The notes under the pieces are model-generated. The model was not told the origin of the DNA. It saw nothing but the letters and a program-made list of their open reading frames with translations, and did no database searches. A program made the translations under genes and the position numbers. Below are positions 26,543 through 34,720 of a DNA stretch of 64,000 nt, one piece after another (the first letter of the stretch is position 1; each line of letters starts with the position of its first letter). Source of the stretch: Lachnospiraceae bacterium (GTDB taxonomy: Bacteria > Bacillota > Clostridia > Lachnospirales > Lachnospiraceae); the NCBI GenBank assembly GCA_017453065.1, contig JAFTKW010000003.1, forward strand, positions 111,734 to 175,733. The letters run 5' to 3'.

Positions 26543-28600
26543 TTATATGCTCTTAAAGTCAATGAAATTAAATGCATCTTCATCAAAATACCCTTTTATA
26601 CAGTTATATTTTTCACATGACAGTAAAGGATCTTCCTGTAATATTACATCTGCCCATTCACTGGATGCTTTCAGCATATCAGAATCGTTATAGATATCTC
26701 CTATCTTAAAAGAAAATGCACCACTCTGTCTGATACCAAATAAATCACCAGGACCTCTCATTTTAAGATCTTCTCCGGCAATAAAGAAACCATCGTTGGA
26801 TTTGTTTAGGATTTCTAGACGTTTCAGCGTATCTTCTTCCGTTTTTGCACTGACAAAAATACAATAACTCTGGTGTGCTCCTCGCCCCACACGTCCTCTC
26901 AGCTGATGAAGCTGTGCTAGGCCAAATCTTTCTGCATTTTCAACCATCATCACTGTTGCATTTGGTACATTAATTCCAACTTCAATAACAGTAGTAGATA
27001 CTAACACATGTATGTGCCCCGCTCCAAAGCTTTCCATAATCTGATTTTTGTCTGCAGGACGCATTTTACCATGTAAATAAGCGACATTAATTTCCGGCGG
27101 TAGAGCGGCTTTTAGTTTCTCGGCATAGTCTACTACATTTTCAAGATCTTCCATTTCTCCTTCTTCCACCATAGGACAAATGACATAGGCCTGTCGTCCT
27201 TTGGACACTTCAGAGGCTATGAATTTATAAGCCGTATTTCTATAATTGGTCCCTACAACACAGTTTTTGATAGGTAATCTTTCACCCGGCAGTTCGTCAA
27301 TCACAGAAATATGTAAGTCTCCATACAAAATAATTGCCAAAGTTCTAGGGATTGGAGTCGCACTCATAACAAGAACATGAGGTTGCATCCCTTTTTCAGC
27401 TAATGTTTCGCGCTGTCTGACTCCAAAACGATGTTGCTCATCCGTAATCACTAAGGCAAGGTTTTTAAATTCTACCTTGTCTTGTATGATTGCGTGTGTT
27501 CCAAGTACTACATTGGCCTGGCCAGAGGCAATCTGACTGTAAGCCTCTCTTTTGTCCTTAGCAGACATTGACCCCACCAAAAGAACCGGTTTGAAAGGTA
27601 AATTATATTTCTTAGTCATGCTAAGAAAAGATTCGTAATGCTGTCTCGCCAGCACTTCCGTAGGCGCCATCATGCTTCCTTGATAACCATTGGATACACA
27701 CATAAGTAAAGCCAGCATTGCTACCACCGTTTTACCAGAGCCTACATCCCCTTGAATCAAGCGATTCATACAAATGCCACTACTTAAATCCTGGCAAATC
27801 TCTTGCCAAGCTCTCTGCTGTGCATTCGTCAATTGATATGGCAATTGTTCCATCAATCTAGTGCATTGAGATACTTCTATCATAGGAAAATCAGATGTCT
27901 TTTCCTCCACAAGTTCCTTGCTTCTACGCAGTTGCAAGATAACGGAAAAGAAATCATCAAAGGCAAGTCTTTTTCTTGCTTTTACTAGCATTTCACGGTT
28001 GGAAGGGAAATGAATTTGCCATAACGCTTCTTTCAACGGAAGCAGTCCTTCCTTATCCCTAATAAAATCAGGCAAAGGGTCTGCCGGCATAGGACAAACG
28101 TCCAAAACCTGAGACACCGCCTTCGTAATGGCTTGATTGGTGATTCCCTTTGTCAGTGGATACTTAGGCCAAATCCCCTTCAAAAGCTGTGCATACTCAT
28201 CCTCTTTGTACATCTTTGGATGTTCCATTACAAGGTTTGTTCCTTTTGGCAGAACCTGTCCTCGAAAGATATATGTAGTACCTCTTTTAAGAGTATTTTT
28301 TAAATATGCCATATTAAAAAAGGTAAGCTGTACTACTCCTGTATCATCTGCTCCTGAAACATTCAAGATCGTTAAATTTCGAATTTTACGAATCTTACAA
28401 TCATCCACAATTCGAAGTTTAAGTGCACAAAGGCAAGGCGCATTTACTTCTGAAGCCTTAATACAAGGCACAAAAGTCTCATAATCCCTTGGATAATAAA
28501 AAACTAAATCCTTTAAAGTTTCAATATTCAACTTACGAAAAAGATTGGCTGATTTCTCGCCAATCCCTTTCAACTCTAAAATATGATCTTTTAAATTCAT
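26543..28600 (-). CDS. recG: ATP-dependent DNA helicase RecG
   Basis: Branched-DNA helicase of 685 residues that regresses stalled forks and processes Holliday junctions. An N-terminal wedge/OB region (residues 1-230) precedes the helicase core: Walker A GDVGSGKT, the DEQH box ITDEQHRFGVRQRE, MSATPIPRT, and QLRGRVGRG in the C-terminal lobe. ATG 28600 has AAGGAA 5 bases upstream; the frame extends 18 bases further without a better site. It follows fakA by 18 bases, as in the B. subtilis yloU-yloV-recG region. Confidence 0.97.
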   Translation of the reverse strand: MNLKDHILELKGIGEKSANLFRKLNIETLKDLVFYYPRDYETFVPCIKASEVNAPCLCALKLRIVDDCKIRKIRNLTILNVSGADDTGVVQLTFFNMAYLKNTLKRGTTYIFRGQVLPKGTNLVMEHPKMYKEDEYAQLLKGIWPKYPLTKGITNQAITKAVSQVLDVCPMPADPLPDFIRDKEGLLPLKEALWQIHFPSNREMLVKARKRLAFDDFFSVILQLRRSKELVEEKTSDFPMIEVSQCTRLMEQLPYQLTNAQQRAWQEICQDLSSGICMNRLIQGDVGSGKTVVAMLALLMCVSNGYQGSMMAPTEVLARQHYESFLSMTKKYNLPFKPVLLVGSMSAKDKREAYSQIASGQANVVLGTHAIIQDKVEFKNLALVITDEQHRFGVRQRETLAEKGMQPHVLVMSATPIPRTLAIILYGDLHISVIDELPGERLPIKNCVVGTNYRNTAYKFIASEVSKGRQAYVICPMVEEGEMEDLENVVDYAEKLKAALPPEINVAYLHGKMRPADKNQIMESFGAGHIHVLVSTTVIEVGINVPNATVMMVENAERFGLAQLHQLRGRVGRGAHQSYCIFVSAKTEEDTLKRLEILNKSNDGFFIAGEDLKMRGPGDLFGIRQSGAFSFKIGDIYNDSDMLKASSEWADVILQEDPLLSCEKYNCIKGYFDEDAFNFIDFKSI

Positions 28601-28618
28601 GTGTATTCCTTCTATCAA

Positions 28619-30298
28619 TTATTCAGCGGAAACAACATAATAGTAAATTGGCTGACCGCCATACTGTAACTCAACATCACAGTTTGGATGTCTGCTCTCT
28701 ACCTCTTCTCTAATGCTCTCAGCTTCCTCTTCCTCAACATCACTACCATAATAGATGCTGATTAATTCATCATCCTCTGAAAGCATCTCATCAATCATGC
28801 TTAAAGTAATCTCTCGCATATCTGTACCTACAGCAAGGATTCCCTTATCACCGATTCCCATATAGTCGCCCTGAGAAATCACCTTGTCATCAATCTGGGT
28901 GTCACGTACAGCATAAGTGACCTGTCCAGTCTTAACATTTCCGATTTCAGCAAGCATAGTCTCTTCATTTTCTTCTACAGACAAATCTGGAACGTAGTTA
29001 ATGATTGCTGTAATGCCCTGAGGAACTGTTTTGGTTGGAAGTACAACAATCTTTTTGTCCTTCACTAAAGTTGCAGCCTGATTTGCTGCCAAGATAATAT
29101 TCTTGTTGTTTGGAAGGATAAAAATAGTGTCTGCATGTACAGCATCAATTGCATCCAGCATATCTGCAGTACTTGGATTCATAGTCTGACCACCCTCGAT
29201 CAAATAATCTACGCCAAGTCCTTTGAAGATTTCATTCATACCTTCACCGATAGAAACAGCAACAAATCCAACAGGTTTATTTTCCACTGGTTCTTCTTTC
29301 GCTTCCTGTGCCTGCTGTATCGCCTGCTTTTCAGCTTCTTTAAACAATTTCTCCTGATGCTCTAATCTCATATTGTCAATCTTCATATTAGAAAGCTGAC
29401 CATAAGTCAAAGCTTTTTGAATAGCCAAACCAGGGTCATTGGTATGAACATGTACTTTTACTACATCATCATCTGCAACACAAACAATAGAATCACCAAT
29501 TGATTCCAAGAATGCCTTGAAATCCATCTCATGCTTGATATTGAAGGTCTTGCTAAGTAAAATGATAAACTCTGTGCAATAACCAAATTTAATATCTGCA
29601 TCATCTGTTGTATCCATCACCTTAGGACCTGTTCCTACGGAAGATGTTGCCTGGATTGTAGAATAATCAATTTCTTTGCCAAGGAAAGCATCATAAGCAC
29701 CGTTGAAGACTTCAACAAGCCCTTGTCCGCCCGAGTCTACTACACCAGCCTGTTTCAATACTGGAAGCATTTCTGGGGTTTGGCTAAGAACATATTTTGC
29801 ATGTTCAATTACAGTAGACAAAAATACATCCAAATCAGCCACGCCTTCATCAGAAAGTTCTCTTGCTTTGTCAGCTGCACCTTTGGCAACTGTCAAAATA
29901 GTTCCTTCCTTAGGTTTCATTACTGCTTTATATGCTGTTTCAACTGCCTTTTCAAAAGCATCTGCCAAAACAGTTACAGTGACCTGATCTACGTCGGCAA
30001 CAACCTTTGTAAATCCTCTGAAAAGCTGAGAAAGAATAACACCAGAGTTACCTCTCGCACCTCTAAGGGAACCACTGGAGATTGCCTTACACAATGGAGC
30101 AAATTCAACATTGTCTCCTAGGCCAGCAACTTCCTTTGCCGCAGACATAATCGTCATAGTCATATTGGTTCCGGTATCGCCATCAGGAACAGGGAAAACG
30201 TTCAATTCATTGATCCATTCCTTCTTGGCCTCCAAATTTTTCGCACCAGCTAAGAACATCTTCGCAAGCATCTTAGCGTCGATTACTGATACTGCCAC
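28619..30298 (-). CDS. fakA: Fatty acid kinase FakA (DAK2 domain, YloV family)
   Basis: Phosphorylates exogenous fatty acids bound to FakB/DegV proteins, feeding phospholipid synthesis. The N-terminal DAK2 domain has the ATP/Mg motif PDGDTGTNMTMT and GARGNSGVILSQL; a central domain and a C-terminal EDD-like domain complete the 559 residues. The start is GTG at 30298: AAGGAGG lies 8 bases before it, whereas the longer frame to 30319 begins with TTG inside that site. asp23 ends 13 bases upstream, matching yloU-yloV order. Confidence 0.88.
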   Translation of the reverse strand: MAVSVIDAKMLAKMFLAGAKNLEAKKEWINELNVFPVPDGDTGTNMTMTIMSAAKEVAGLGDNVEFAPLCKAISSGSLRGARGNSGVILSQLFRGFTKVVADVDQVTVTVLADAFEKAVETAYKAVMKPKEGTILTVAKGAADKARELSDEGVADLDVFLSTVIEHAKYVLSQTPEMLPVLKQAGVVDSGGQGLVEVFNGAYDAFLGKEIDYSTIQATSSVGTGPKVMDTTDDADIKFGYCTEFIILLSKTFNIKHEMDFKAFLESIGDSIVCVADDDVVKVHVHTNDPGLAIQKALTYGQLSNMKIDNMRLEHQEKLFKEAEKQAIQQAQEAKEEPVENKPVGFVAVSIGEGMNEIFKGLGVDYLIEGGQTMNPSTADMLDAIDAVHADTIFILPNNKNIILAANQAATLVKDKKIVVLPTKTVPQGITAIINYVPDLSVEENEETMLAEIGNVKTGQVTYAVRDTQIDDKVISQGDYMGIGDKGILAVGTDMREITLSMIDEMLSEDDELISIYYGSDVEEEEAESIREEVESRHPNCDVELQYGGQPIYYYVVSAE

Positions 30299-30311
30299 AA
30301 GTACATCCTCC

Positions 30312-30671
30312 TTAATCAATCACTCTTACACCTTCAACAAAGATGTTGATTTTTTCAATTTTAATTCCTGTAAATTCTTCCACTTTATATTTCACATTGC
30401 TAATCAGATTGTCGGATACAGCCAAAATACTTACGCCGTAAGCAACAATCACATGGAAATCTAAAGTGAGTTTATTATTATTCAAAGTGACATTAATACC
30501 TTTTGTAAGGCTATCGCTTTTCAATAGACGAACCAAACCATTCTTCACACTGAAACCAGCCATACCAACAATACCAAAACACTCAACAGCAACACTACCT
30601 GCGTACTGAGCGATTACTTCATTATCAATAATGATATTACCTAAATGGGTATTTAATGATGAACCTTTCAT
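30312..30671 (-). CDS. Asp23/Gls24 family envelope stress protein (YloU-like)
   Basis: 119-residue Asp23-fold protein. The pattern NHLGNIIIDNEVIAQYAGSVA-like N-terminus (here HLGNIIIDNEVI), VECFGIVGM and GVSILAVSDNLISNVKYKVEE are typical of the small YloU members, which lie upstream of fakA in Firmicutes and are linked to cell-envelope stress and fatty-acid kinase function. AAGGAGG precedes the ATG. It opens the asp23-fakA-recG-degV run. Confidence 0.9.
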   Translation of the reverse strand: MKGSSLNTHLGNIIIDNEVIAQYAGSVAVECFGIVGMAGFSVKNGLVRLLKSDSLTKGINVTLNNNKLTLDFHVIVAYGVSILAVSDNLISNVKYKVEEFTGIKIEKINIFVEGVRVID

Positions 30672-30708
30672 ATCAAACCTCCTTAAGGATTTTTACATAC
30701 ATATCCGT

Positions 30709-30737
30709 ATTATAACTGTTTTTCTTAAAAAAAGAAA
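30709..30737 (-). promoter_or_regulatory. Probable promoter of asp23-fakA operon
   Basis: On the minus strand a perfect TATAAT lies 38 bases before asp23; the -35 (TTTCTT at 17 bases) is weak and embedded in an A/T-rich tract. Confidence 0.45.
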
Positions 30738-30778
30738 CAAAAATTTAAAAATTCTTAAAAAATACAAATAAATTTTGC

Positions 30779-30807
30779 TTGCAATCTCATTCCATATCTG
30801 TTAAGAT
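30779..30807 (+). promoter_or_regulatory. Probable promoter of rpmB
   Basis: TTGCAA, 17 bases, TAAGAT, 77 bases before rpmB. The leader contains a short palindrome, GCGAAT-GA-ATTCGC, at 30817-30830. Confidence 0.6.
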
Positions 30808-30884
30808 ATCAATGTTGCGAATGAATTCGCATGTATTTTGATAAGAAGATTACACGTACACAAGTATGTTGAGGAGGTGTCAAG

Positions 30885-31070
30885 ATGGCTAAGTGTGATG
30901 TTTGTGGTAAAGGCGTTCATTTCGGAAATAACGTAAGCCATTCTCATAGAAGATCCAATGCTATTTGGAATGCAAATGTTAAAAGTGTTAAATGTAAAGT
31001 TAATGGCGGAGCAAAGAAAATGCACGTTTGCACAAGTTGCTTGAGATCTGGTAAAGTTGAAAGAGCTTAA
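30885..31070 (+). CDS. rpmB: 50S ribosomal protein L28
   Basis: Large-subunit ribosomal protein of 61 residues. Two zinc-binding cysteine pairs are present, CDVC near the N-terminus and CTSC near the C-terminus, so this is the C+ form of L28. HSHRRSN and the basic middle are typical. GAGGAGG lies 8 bases before the ATG. It is divergent from asp23-fakA and followed by its own terminator. Confidence 0.97.
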   Translation: MAKCDVCGKGVHFGNNVSHSHRRSNAIWNANVKSVKCKVNGGAKKMHVCTSCLRSGKVERA

Positions 31071-31085
31071 TATTTAGCAACTGTT

Positions 31086-31121
31086 AAGGGGTAAATCGTT
31101 AGATTTTCCCCTTATTTTTTT
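31086..31121 (+). terminator. Terminator of rpmB
   Basis: AAGGGG-T-AAATC pairs with GATTT-T-CCCCTT around GTTA, followed by seven T. Confidence 0.85.
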
Positions 31122-31147
31122 CTCTTTTTTACGGAAAGGGTTATCTT

Positions 31148-32071
31148 ATGAAAAAATATATTTCTTCCCTTCTTATTCTATCTCTTCTTACCTTTTTCAT
31201 GTATGGTTGTCAATCGACTCCTAAGTGGGAAACAAACATAATTTATGAAGAAATAGACATCGAAGAAGTTACCACAGAATATAATTTTCTGTTTCTGACA
31301 GATACGCATATGATTGTCATGGATGAATCAGACACACAGCAGATGAAGGACAATGCACTCCCCCGCTATGCTGAATTTCAAAATAAAGAAGGCATTGCAT
31401 CTGCGGATCAGTTTGAAACCTGGATAAAATACGCAAATGACAATTCTATAGATGGAGTGTTGTTTGGCGGAGACATCATCGATTATCCATCACAGGCAAA
31501 TATAGACCATTTTGAAAAAAACTTACAGAATCTATCGGTCCCTTATCTTTATACTCTGGGCAATCACGATTGGACATATCCTTGGGATTATATGACTGAA
31601 TCTGGCAAAACAACTTATATCCCCATGTTAGAAACTTTTACAGGCTCCAATCCTACAATACACTCCATGGAATATGATGAATTTATCATCGTAGCCATCG
31701 ACAATAGCACCACTCAATTCAGCCAAGAGGCTTTGAATTCATTTAAAGAAATCATTGCCAAGGGAAAACCCGTTATTCTAATGATACATGTCCCCCTTTT
31801 AACGCAGTCTGTTTTGGGAAGAGCAAGAGAAATCCGTGGTGCTGACAAAAGAATTGTATTGGGCGGTGGAAATTATGGTGGTATATATCCCAATGAAGTG
31901 TCTACAGAATTTATGAATCTAATTGTAAGTGAAACAAGTCCTGTTGAGCTGGTTTTAGCTGGACACGTACACTTTTATGACAAAGATTATATTGAGGGTG
32001 CTCACCCAGTTCTTCAGATTGTTGGAGATGCAGGTTACAACGGAAGTGCCATTCATTTAACCATCAAATAA
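31148..32071 (+). CDS. Lipoprotein metallophosphoesterase
   Basis: Predicted exported calcineurin-like phosphoesterase, 307 residues. A signal peptide ends in a lipobox-like YGC (Cys21), so the mature protein should be lipid-anchored outside the membrane. Metal motifs: TDTHM, FGGDIID, LGNHDWTY, MIHVP and AGHVHFYD. Substrate is unknown; nucleotide or phospho-ester hydrolysis at the cell surface is possible. It is a single gene between two terminators, with GGAAAGGG before the ATG. Confidence 0.88.
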   Translation: MKKYISSLLILSLLTFFMYGCQSTPKWETNIIYEEIDIEEVTTEYNFLFLTDTHMIVMDESDTQQMKDNALPRYAEFQNKEGIASADQFETWIKYANDNSIDGVLFGGDIIDYPSQANIDHFEKNLQNLSVPYLYTLGNHDWTYPWDYMTESGKTTYIPMLETFTGSNPTIHSMEYDEFIIVAIDNSTTQFSQEALNSFKEIIAKGKPVILMIHVPLLTQSVLGRAREIRGADKRIVLGGGNYGGIYPNEVSTEFMNLIVSETSPVELVLAGHVHFYDKDYIEGAHPVLQIVGDAGYNGSAIHLTIK

Positions 32072-32078
32072 TAAAGGG

Positions 32079-32117
32079 AAACGCCATGAAGTACTTATTC
32101 TTCATGGCGTTTATTTT
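32079..32117. terminator. Bidirectional terminator
   Basis: A 13-bp perfect stem AAACGCCATGAAG / CTTCATGGCGTTT with T-rich flanks serves the phosphoesterase gene (+) and possibly the J-domain gene (-), whose stop codon it touches. Confidence 0.85.
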
Positions 32118-32658
32118 AAAAATTCTCCGCTCTCTTTCGGCGTTCATATTCCTGATTGATGAGCTGAACCAATTCCGCATCACCACACAGATTGTCAGGA
32201 TGAAAAATCTTCATCAAATCCTTATATCTCTTGCGCAAGGTTAAAGGATTGTCTGCGCCTCGAAACAGCACCGAAATCAAACTATCCGGTCCATAATCAT
32301 AGTCGTAGTCGCTCCGCTTACTTGCGCGAACTTCTCTCTCAGCCTCAAATCGATATCTTTCTTTGTCTAATTTTTGTCTGTCCAAATCAAGCTGCTTAAA
32401 ACCATCCTGGAGAATTTGCATCTTCTTTTCAAAAAAGGCATGTTCATCTTTAAGGCGTTTCTTTTCTAGAACTATTCTATGATTTAATAGGTCCATCTCA
32501 TCTCGAAACTGCGCACGCTCTTTTACAAGCTTGTCCTGTCTTTGCTTTAAATCCTTACGCTCATTTTCAAGTCTGGCATTTTCGCGAAAAAGAAACAATT
32601 TTAATTCTCTAAGTTGGTCTTCACTTTCTGCTTGAAATACCTTTTCCCAATCTATCAT
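32116..32658 (-). CDS. Coiled-coil protein with C-terminal J-like domain
   Basis: 180-residue protein. Residues about 10-110 are a highly charged coiled coil (RENARLENERKDLKQRQ and similar). The C-terminus, LRKRYKDLMKIFHPDN...INQEYERRK, reads as a short J domain with the HPD tripeptide needed to stimulate Hsp70 (DnaK). Unlike DnaJ it lacks Gly/Phe and zinc-finger regions and has the J domain at the end. The role is unknown; a dedicated DnaK co-chaperone is inferred. ATG 32658 has GAGGG 5 bases upstream. Confidence 0.8.
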   Translation of the reverse strand: MIDWEKVFQAESEDQLRELKLFLFRENARLENERKDLKQRQDKLVKERAQFRDEMDLLNHRIVLEKKRLKDEHAFFEKKMQILQDGFKQLDLDRQKLDKERYRFEAEREVRASKRSDYDYDYGPDSLISVLFRGADNPLTLRKRYKDLMKIFHPDNLCGDAELVQLINQEYERRKRAENF

Positions 32659-32667
32659 AGGCACCCT

Positions 32668-32811
32668 CTATTCGCAAAACAAACAGCTATAGCCCAAAAA
32701 GGCGAGCAAAATAATGATAAAAATCCCAACAAGTTCACTGTGCAAAAATAACATCAAAAGCATCCCGAATGCCATTGCAAAAGCAAGCATACCAACAAGT
32801 TTTCGAGACAT
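32668..32811 (-). CDS. Small membrane protein of unknown function
   Basis: 47 residues made almost wholly of two hydrophobic helices (MLAFAMAFGMLLMLFL and GIFIIILLAFLGYSCLF) after a short basic N-terminus. ATG 32811 is chosen because GAGG lies 8 bases before it; a longer frame into ytfJ has no better site. Not recognised; found just after ytfJ. Confidence 0.65.
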   Translation of the reverse strand: MSRKLVGMLAFAMAFGMLLMLFLHSELVGIFIIILLAFLGYSCLFCE

Positions 32812-32875
32812 AAAAGACCTCGGATTTCTTTGCTTTATAATATGCACAAATGTCAAGAATGTTACATAGAATTTC

Positions 32876-33289
32876 TTATTTAGATTCTTCAACGATAGTT
32901 GTCTCTGTTGCGAAGGCTACTTCCACAGCTTCTTCATCAGAAATCGTATCTTCCTTTGGTCCAGTAAACTTGTCAATTAAATCTGGAACCATATCCAGCA
33001 ACTTAGTAACTGTATCCTGATTCTTGATGTTAACAAGTCTAATATTGCCATTTTTGATTACAAGAACAGCACTTGGAGTCATTTTGCCGCCCATACCGCC
33101 TGCACCGCGGTTTGTCTTTTTGTCAGCATTGAGGCCAGCACCCGCACCTACACCGAAGCTAACATCTACAAGTGGTAAAATAATCGTATCTCCAATTTGT
33201 GTTGCTTCACCTACTACAGTCTTTGTTGACAAGACGGTGTCCATTCCCTTCATCAAAGATTCTACAACACTGTTAAATTCGTTAGCCAT
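32876..33289 (-). CDS. ytfJ: Sporulation protein YtfJ (GerW family)
   Basis: 137-residue protein of the YtfJ/GerW family, needed for correct spore germination in Bacilli. The Gly-rich GVGAGAGLNADKKTNRGAGGMGGK and TPSAVLVIKNG are family hallmarks. It follows the DUF2953 gene (B. subtilis ytfI) without a gap, the same order as ytfI-ytfJ. Confidence 0.92.
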   Translation of the reverse strand: MANEFNSVVESLMKGMDTVLSTKTVVGEATQIGDTIILPLVDVSFGVGAGAGLNADKKTNRGAGGMGGKMTPSAVLVIKNGNIRLVNIKNQDTVTKLLDMVPDLIDKFTGPKEDTISDEEAVEVAFATETTIVEESK

Positions 33290-34219
33290 TTATTGTTCCT
33301 CCCTTTTTAATTCCTTAAGTAAAACAAATAATTGTTTGTCAAAAACAAAACCTAAAATACAAACTAAAACTGTAATCAGATAAATCCTTCCCTTAATTAA
33401 CAGCTTGCCTTGACATATCGCTTCTTCAAAATCTGGTTCAAGATAAAAATCCTTGTCCAAATATGGAACAAACATTCCATATATAGCCAAAAGATACCCT
33501 GTAGTATCTGGGGAACCAGTGCCAACTCTAAGTTGCCCTTTGCATCGTTTGGGGGCAATTCCTTTTAAAAGTTTAAAAATTCGCTTCTTACTTCTCTCAA
33601 AGAATTGGCGATTCGCTTTTTTATTCAGCAAATCCTTATAATACTCTATATTGTTCCATATCTCCTTTATTTTAACACATAGGTTCTTGATTGTGTATAA
33701 AATCTTCTCATACCATTTCTGTTTTGGCTCTTCTATGGATCTTTCTTTTATGTCTTCTTTTTCTTCTACTTTTTCTTCTACTTTTTCTTTTACTTTTACT
33801 TCTTCTTTGACTACTTCTTTTACTTCTAGCTTTTCTTTTGCTTTTTCTTTATCCTCTTTTACTTCTATTTCATCATTAATTTTGACTTGTTCTGTACTTT
33901 CTGCTGTAGGCTCCTTAGAAGAAGGTATTTCTTCCATTTCTTCTGTTTTATTAAAGTCAATTTCCTTAACTATGATTCCCAAAACACGTACAGTTAATTT
34001 GGCTGGTTCTGGGTATGTTACATGCAGTGTAAGAAGTTTCAAAAGCCAAGATGCTTTTCCTTCCCCAGAATATTTCTTACAAGCTGTATCGACATCCAGT
34101 AATGCCTTATATCGAATTGGAACAAATAATACCAAAAGGGCCACAACCAAAATAAGTCCTATAATTGTCAGCAGGATTATTCCTATAATGGCCAAAATCT
34201 GCAATATGATTTGCCACAT
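33290..34219 (-). CDS. DUF2953 membrane protein (YtfI-like)
   Basis: 309 residues. An N-terminal transmembrane helix (about 8-34) precedes a DUF2953-like domain; between them (about residues 95-165) is an extremely Glu/Lys-rich stretch with repeated KVEEK and EVKE units. The C-terminus has a second hydrophobic segment (GRIYLITVLVCILGFVF). It is paired with ytfJ, so a sporulation or envelope role is likely but unproven. The repeat region may vary in length among strains. Confidence 0.82.
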   Translation of the reverse strand: MWQIILQILAIIGIILLTIIGLILVVALLVLFVPIRYKALLDVDTACKKYSGEGKASWLLKLLTLHVTYPEPAKLTVRVLGIIVKEIDFNKTEEMEEIPSSKEPTAESTEQVKINDEIEVKEDKEKAKEKLEVKEVVKEEVKVKEKVEEKVEEKEDIKERSIEEPKQKWYEKILYTIKNLCVKIKEIWNNIEYYKDLLNKKANRQFFERSKKRIFKLLKGIAPKRCKGQLRVGTGSPDTTGYLLAIYGMFVPYLDKDFYLEPDFEEAICQGKLLIKGRIYLITVLVCILGFVFDKQLFVLLKELKREEQ

Positions 34220-34226
34220 ACAAACC

Positions 34227-34541
34227 TCACTTTGTTTCTTTATCTATTAAAAATTGTTTCAATCTTCCTTCGTAGCCCTGGGTTAAAGAATCTTTTGTGA
34301 TTTCTAGAAGTAACTCCACGGCCTCTTCATAGTCAGCTGCAATTCCAATAATTGTTCTAGGGTTGCTTTGGTAATACCGCTGTCTCAGCACTTTTGCATC
34401 AAAAATCTCTAATTGATCCTCATTGCACGCCAGAGTGATAACATAAGCATTCACAAAAATGCTTCTGTTTAATATTTGTTTTTTAATTTTGTTTACTTTG
34501 GTAACCTTTTGTCCCAAATATAGTGTCTCGAAAAATTGCAT
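34227..34541 (-). CDS. Conserved hypothetical protein
   Basis: 104 residues, no recognised domain. It has a short basic N-terminal part (KVTKVNKIKKQILNR), one beta-rich middle (YVITLACNEDQLEIFDA) and an acidic helix (DYEEAVELLLEITKD). ATG 34541 is preferred because TAGGTG precedes it; a longer frame starts at 34589. It lies 7 bases before ytfI, so it is likely the first gene of that operon. Confidence 0.7.
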   Translation of the reverse strand: MQFFETLYLGQKVTKVNKIKKQILNRSIFVNAYVITLACNEDQLEIFDAKVLRQRYYQSNPRTIIGIAADYEEAVELLLEITKDSLTQGYEGRLKQFLIDKETK

Positions 34542-34600
34542 CACACACCTACTTTCGAGTGCTCTATGTCCACCGAAAAATTCATACAAAAATCTAGTTT

Positions 34601-34609
34601 ATTATATCA
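34601..34609 (-). promoter_or_regulatory. Extended -10 promoter of the ytfI-ytfJ operon
   Basis: On the minus strand TGA-TATAAT forms an extended -10; the -35 is not clear. It lies 60 bases before the first start codon. Confidence 0.5.
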
Positions 34610-34638
34610 TATATACATACAATTCAAAAGTAAAATTG

Positions 34639-34666
34639 TTGACATATTTGTAGAATATTTTATACT
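34639..34666 (+). promoter_or_regulatory. Sigma-A promoter of the HD-GYP gene
   Basis: TTGACA, 16 bases, TATACT, 54 bases before the start codon; back to back with the divergent promoter. Confidence 0.8.
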
Positions 34667-34720
34667 TTAAATATATGATTTAGGGAAAGTTTGTTTATTA
34701 CCAGACAAAAGAGGTTACAT

